Below, piece by piece: positions 32,482-32,604 of a stretch of 32,604 nt of DNA. Below the pieces are notes generated by a model, which was not told the origin of the DNA, searched no databases, and worked only from the letters and a program-made list of their open reading frames with translations. The DNA comes from Thermoguttaceae bacterium (lineage in GTDB: Bacteria; Planctomycetota; Planctomycetia; Pirellulales; Thermoguttaceae). Position 1 is the first letter of the stretch; every line of letters begins with the position of its first letter. The position numbers were made by a program, and so were the translations under genes. The stretch covers positions 1 through 32,604 of the forward strand of contig JAFTCU010000224.1 of NCBI GenBank assembly GCA_017454585.1, written 5' to 3'.

Positions 32482-32604
32482 ATGCCCAGAATTCAGCGTC
32501 TCTCGCCCAATCTTATCAACAAAATCGCCGCTGGCGAAGTGATCGAACGTCCCGGAAGTGTCGTGAAAGAGCTGATGGAAAATTCCATCGATGCTGGCGC
32601 GACG
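32482..32604 (+). CDS. mutL: DNA mismatch repair protein MutL (first 41 codons)
   Basis: The frame is open to the end of the window. The visible start ([20 protein letters not shown], then [21 protein letters not shown]) is the N-terminal GHKL ATPase motif of MutL: Glu of KELMEN as the catalytic base and Asn in the N-box ENSIDAGA. MutL couples MutS mismatch recognition to downstream repair. No clear ribosome site precedes the ATG; a long hairpin separates it from the cytochrome gene. Confidence 0.95.
   Translation, partial: MPRIQRLSPNLINKIAAGEVIERPGSVVKELMENSIDAGAT

Overview
The window looks like a piece of a Planctomycetota chromosome, probably from the Pirellulales/Thermoguttaceae side (the phylum is well supported, the family is inference). 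The main evidence is a DUF1559 protein with a prepilin-type N-terminus and an H-X9-DG tail at 13440-14393. A PEP-CTERM protein just upstream, a Tat-type Gfo/Idh/MocA oxidoreductase, an FHA protein, a DUF1573 protein, a CsrA with a long tail and a metallophosphatase-multihaem cytochrome fusion fit the same phylum. GC content is moderate. I see no rRNA, tRNA, CRISPR array, integrase or insertion sequence, and every gap between genes is shorter than 300 bases.

Layout. Positions 1-297 are the end of an EttA-type ABC-F gene. A secreted GH5-like glycosidase follows (333-2966). Four minus-strand genes come next: a CorA-family channel, an orphan PotD-like lipoprotein, a Gfo/Idh/MocA oxidoreductase and PriA (2993-9201). 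Plus-strand genes then encode an unknown three-helix membrane protein, MenG/UbiE, the PEP-CTERM protein, DUF1559, and MurB followed by an FtsQ-like protein (9441-16580). CsrA (minus) overlaps the FtsQ-like stop codon and is divergent from a serine acetyltransferase. A dual-specificity phosphatase (minus) is divergent from a three-gene run of alkaline phosphatase, FGE-like protein and BspA-type leucine-rich repeat protein. YifB/ComM (minus) is divergent from greA. The rest is plus strand: a small membrane protein, a tartrate/D-malate-type dehydrogenase, a CNT nucleoside transporter, an FHA / 85-residue protein / DUF1573 run, the cytochrome fusion, and the first 41 codons of mutL.

How the genes fit together. 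murB and the FtsQ-like gene form a wall/division unit behind one clear promoter. The alkaline phosphatase group looks like an exported or envelope-facing set. The polysaccharide hydrolase, oxidoreductase and transporters suggest a carbohydrate- and nucleoside-scavenging heterotroph. Many genes have recognisable sigma70-like promoters, and several share the form TTGAC(A/T), 16-17 bases, TAAAAT.

Most notable observations: an intrinsic-terminator hairpin inside the greA leader; heptad repeat arrays between genes, one of them arranged as a large inverted repeat; a MurB whose catalytic Ser reads as Arg; an alkaline phosphatase missing one zinc ligand; a CNT transporter with altered base-contact residues; and a higher-order triplicate duplication inside the leucine-rich repeat gene.
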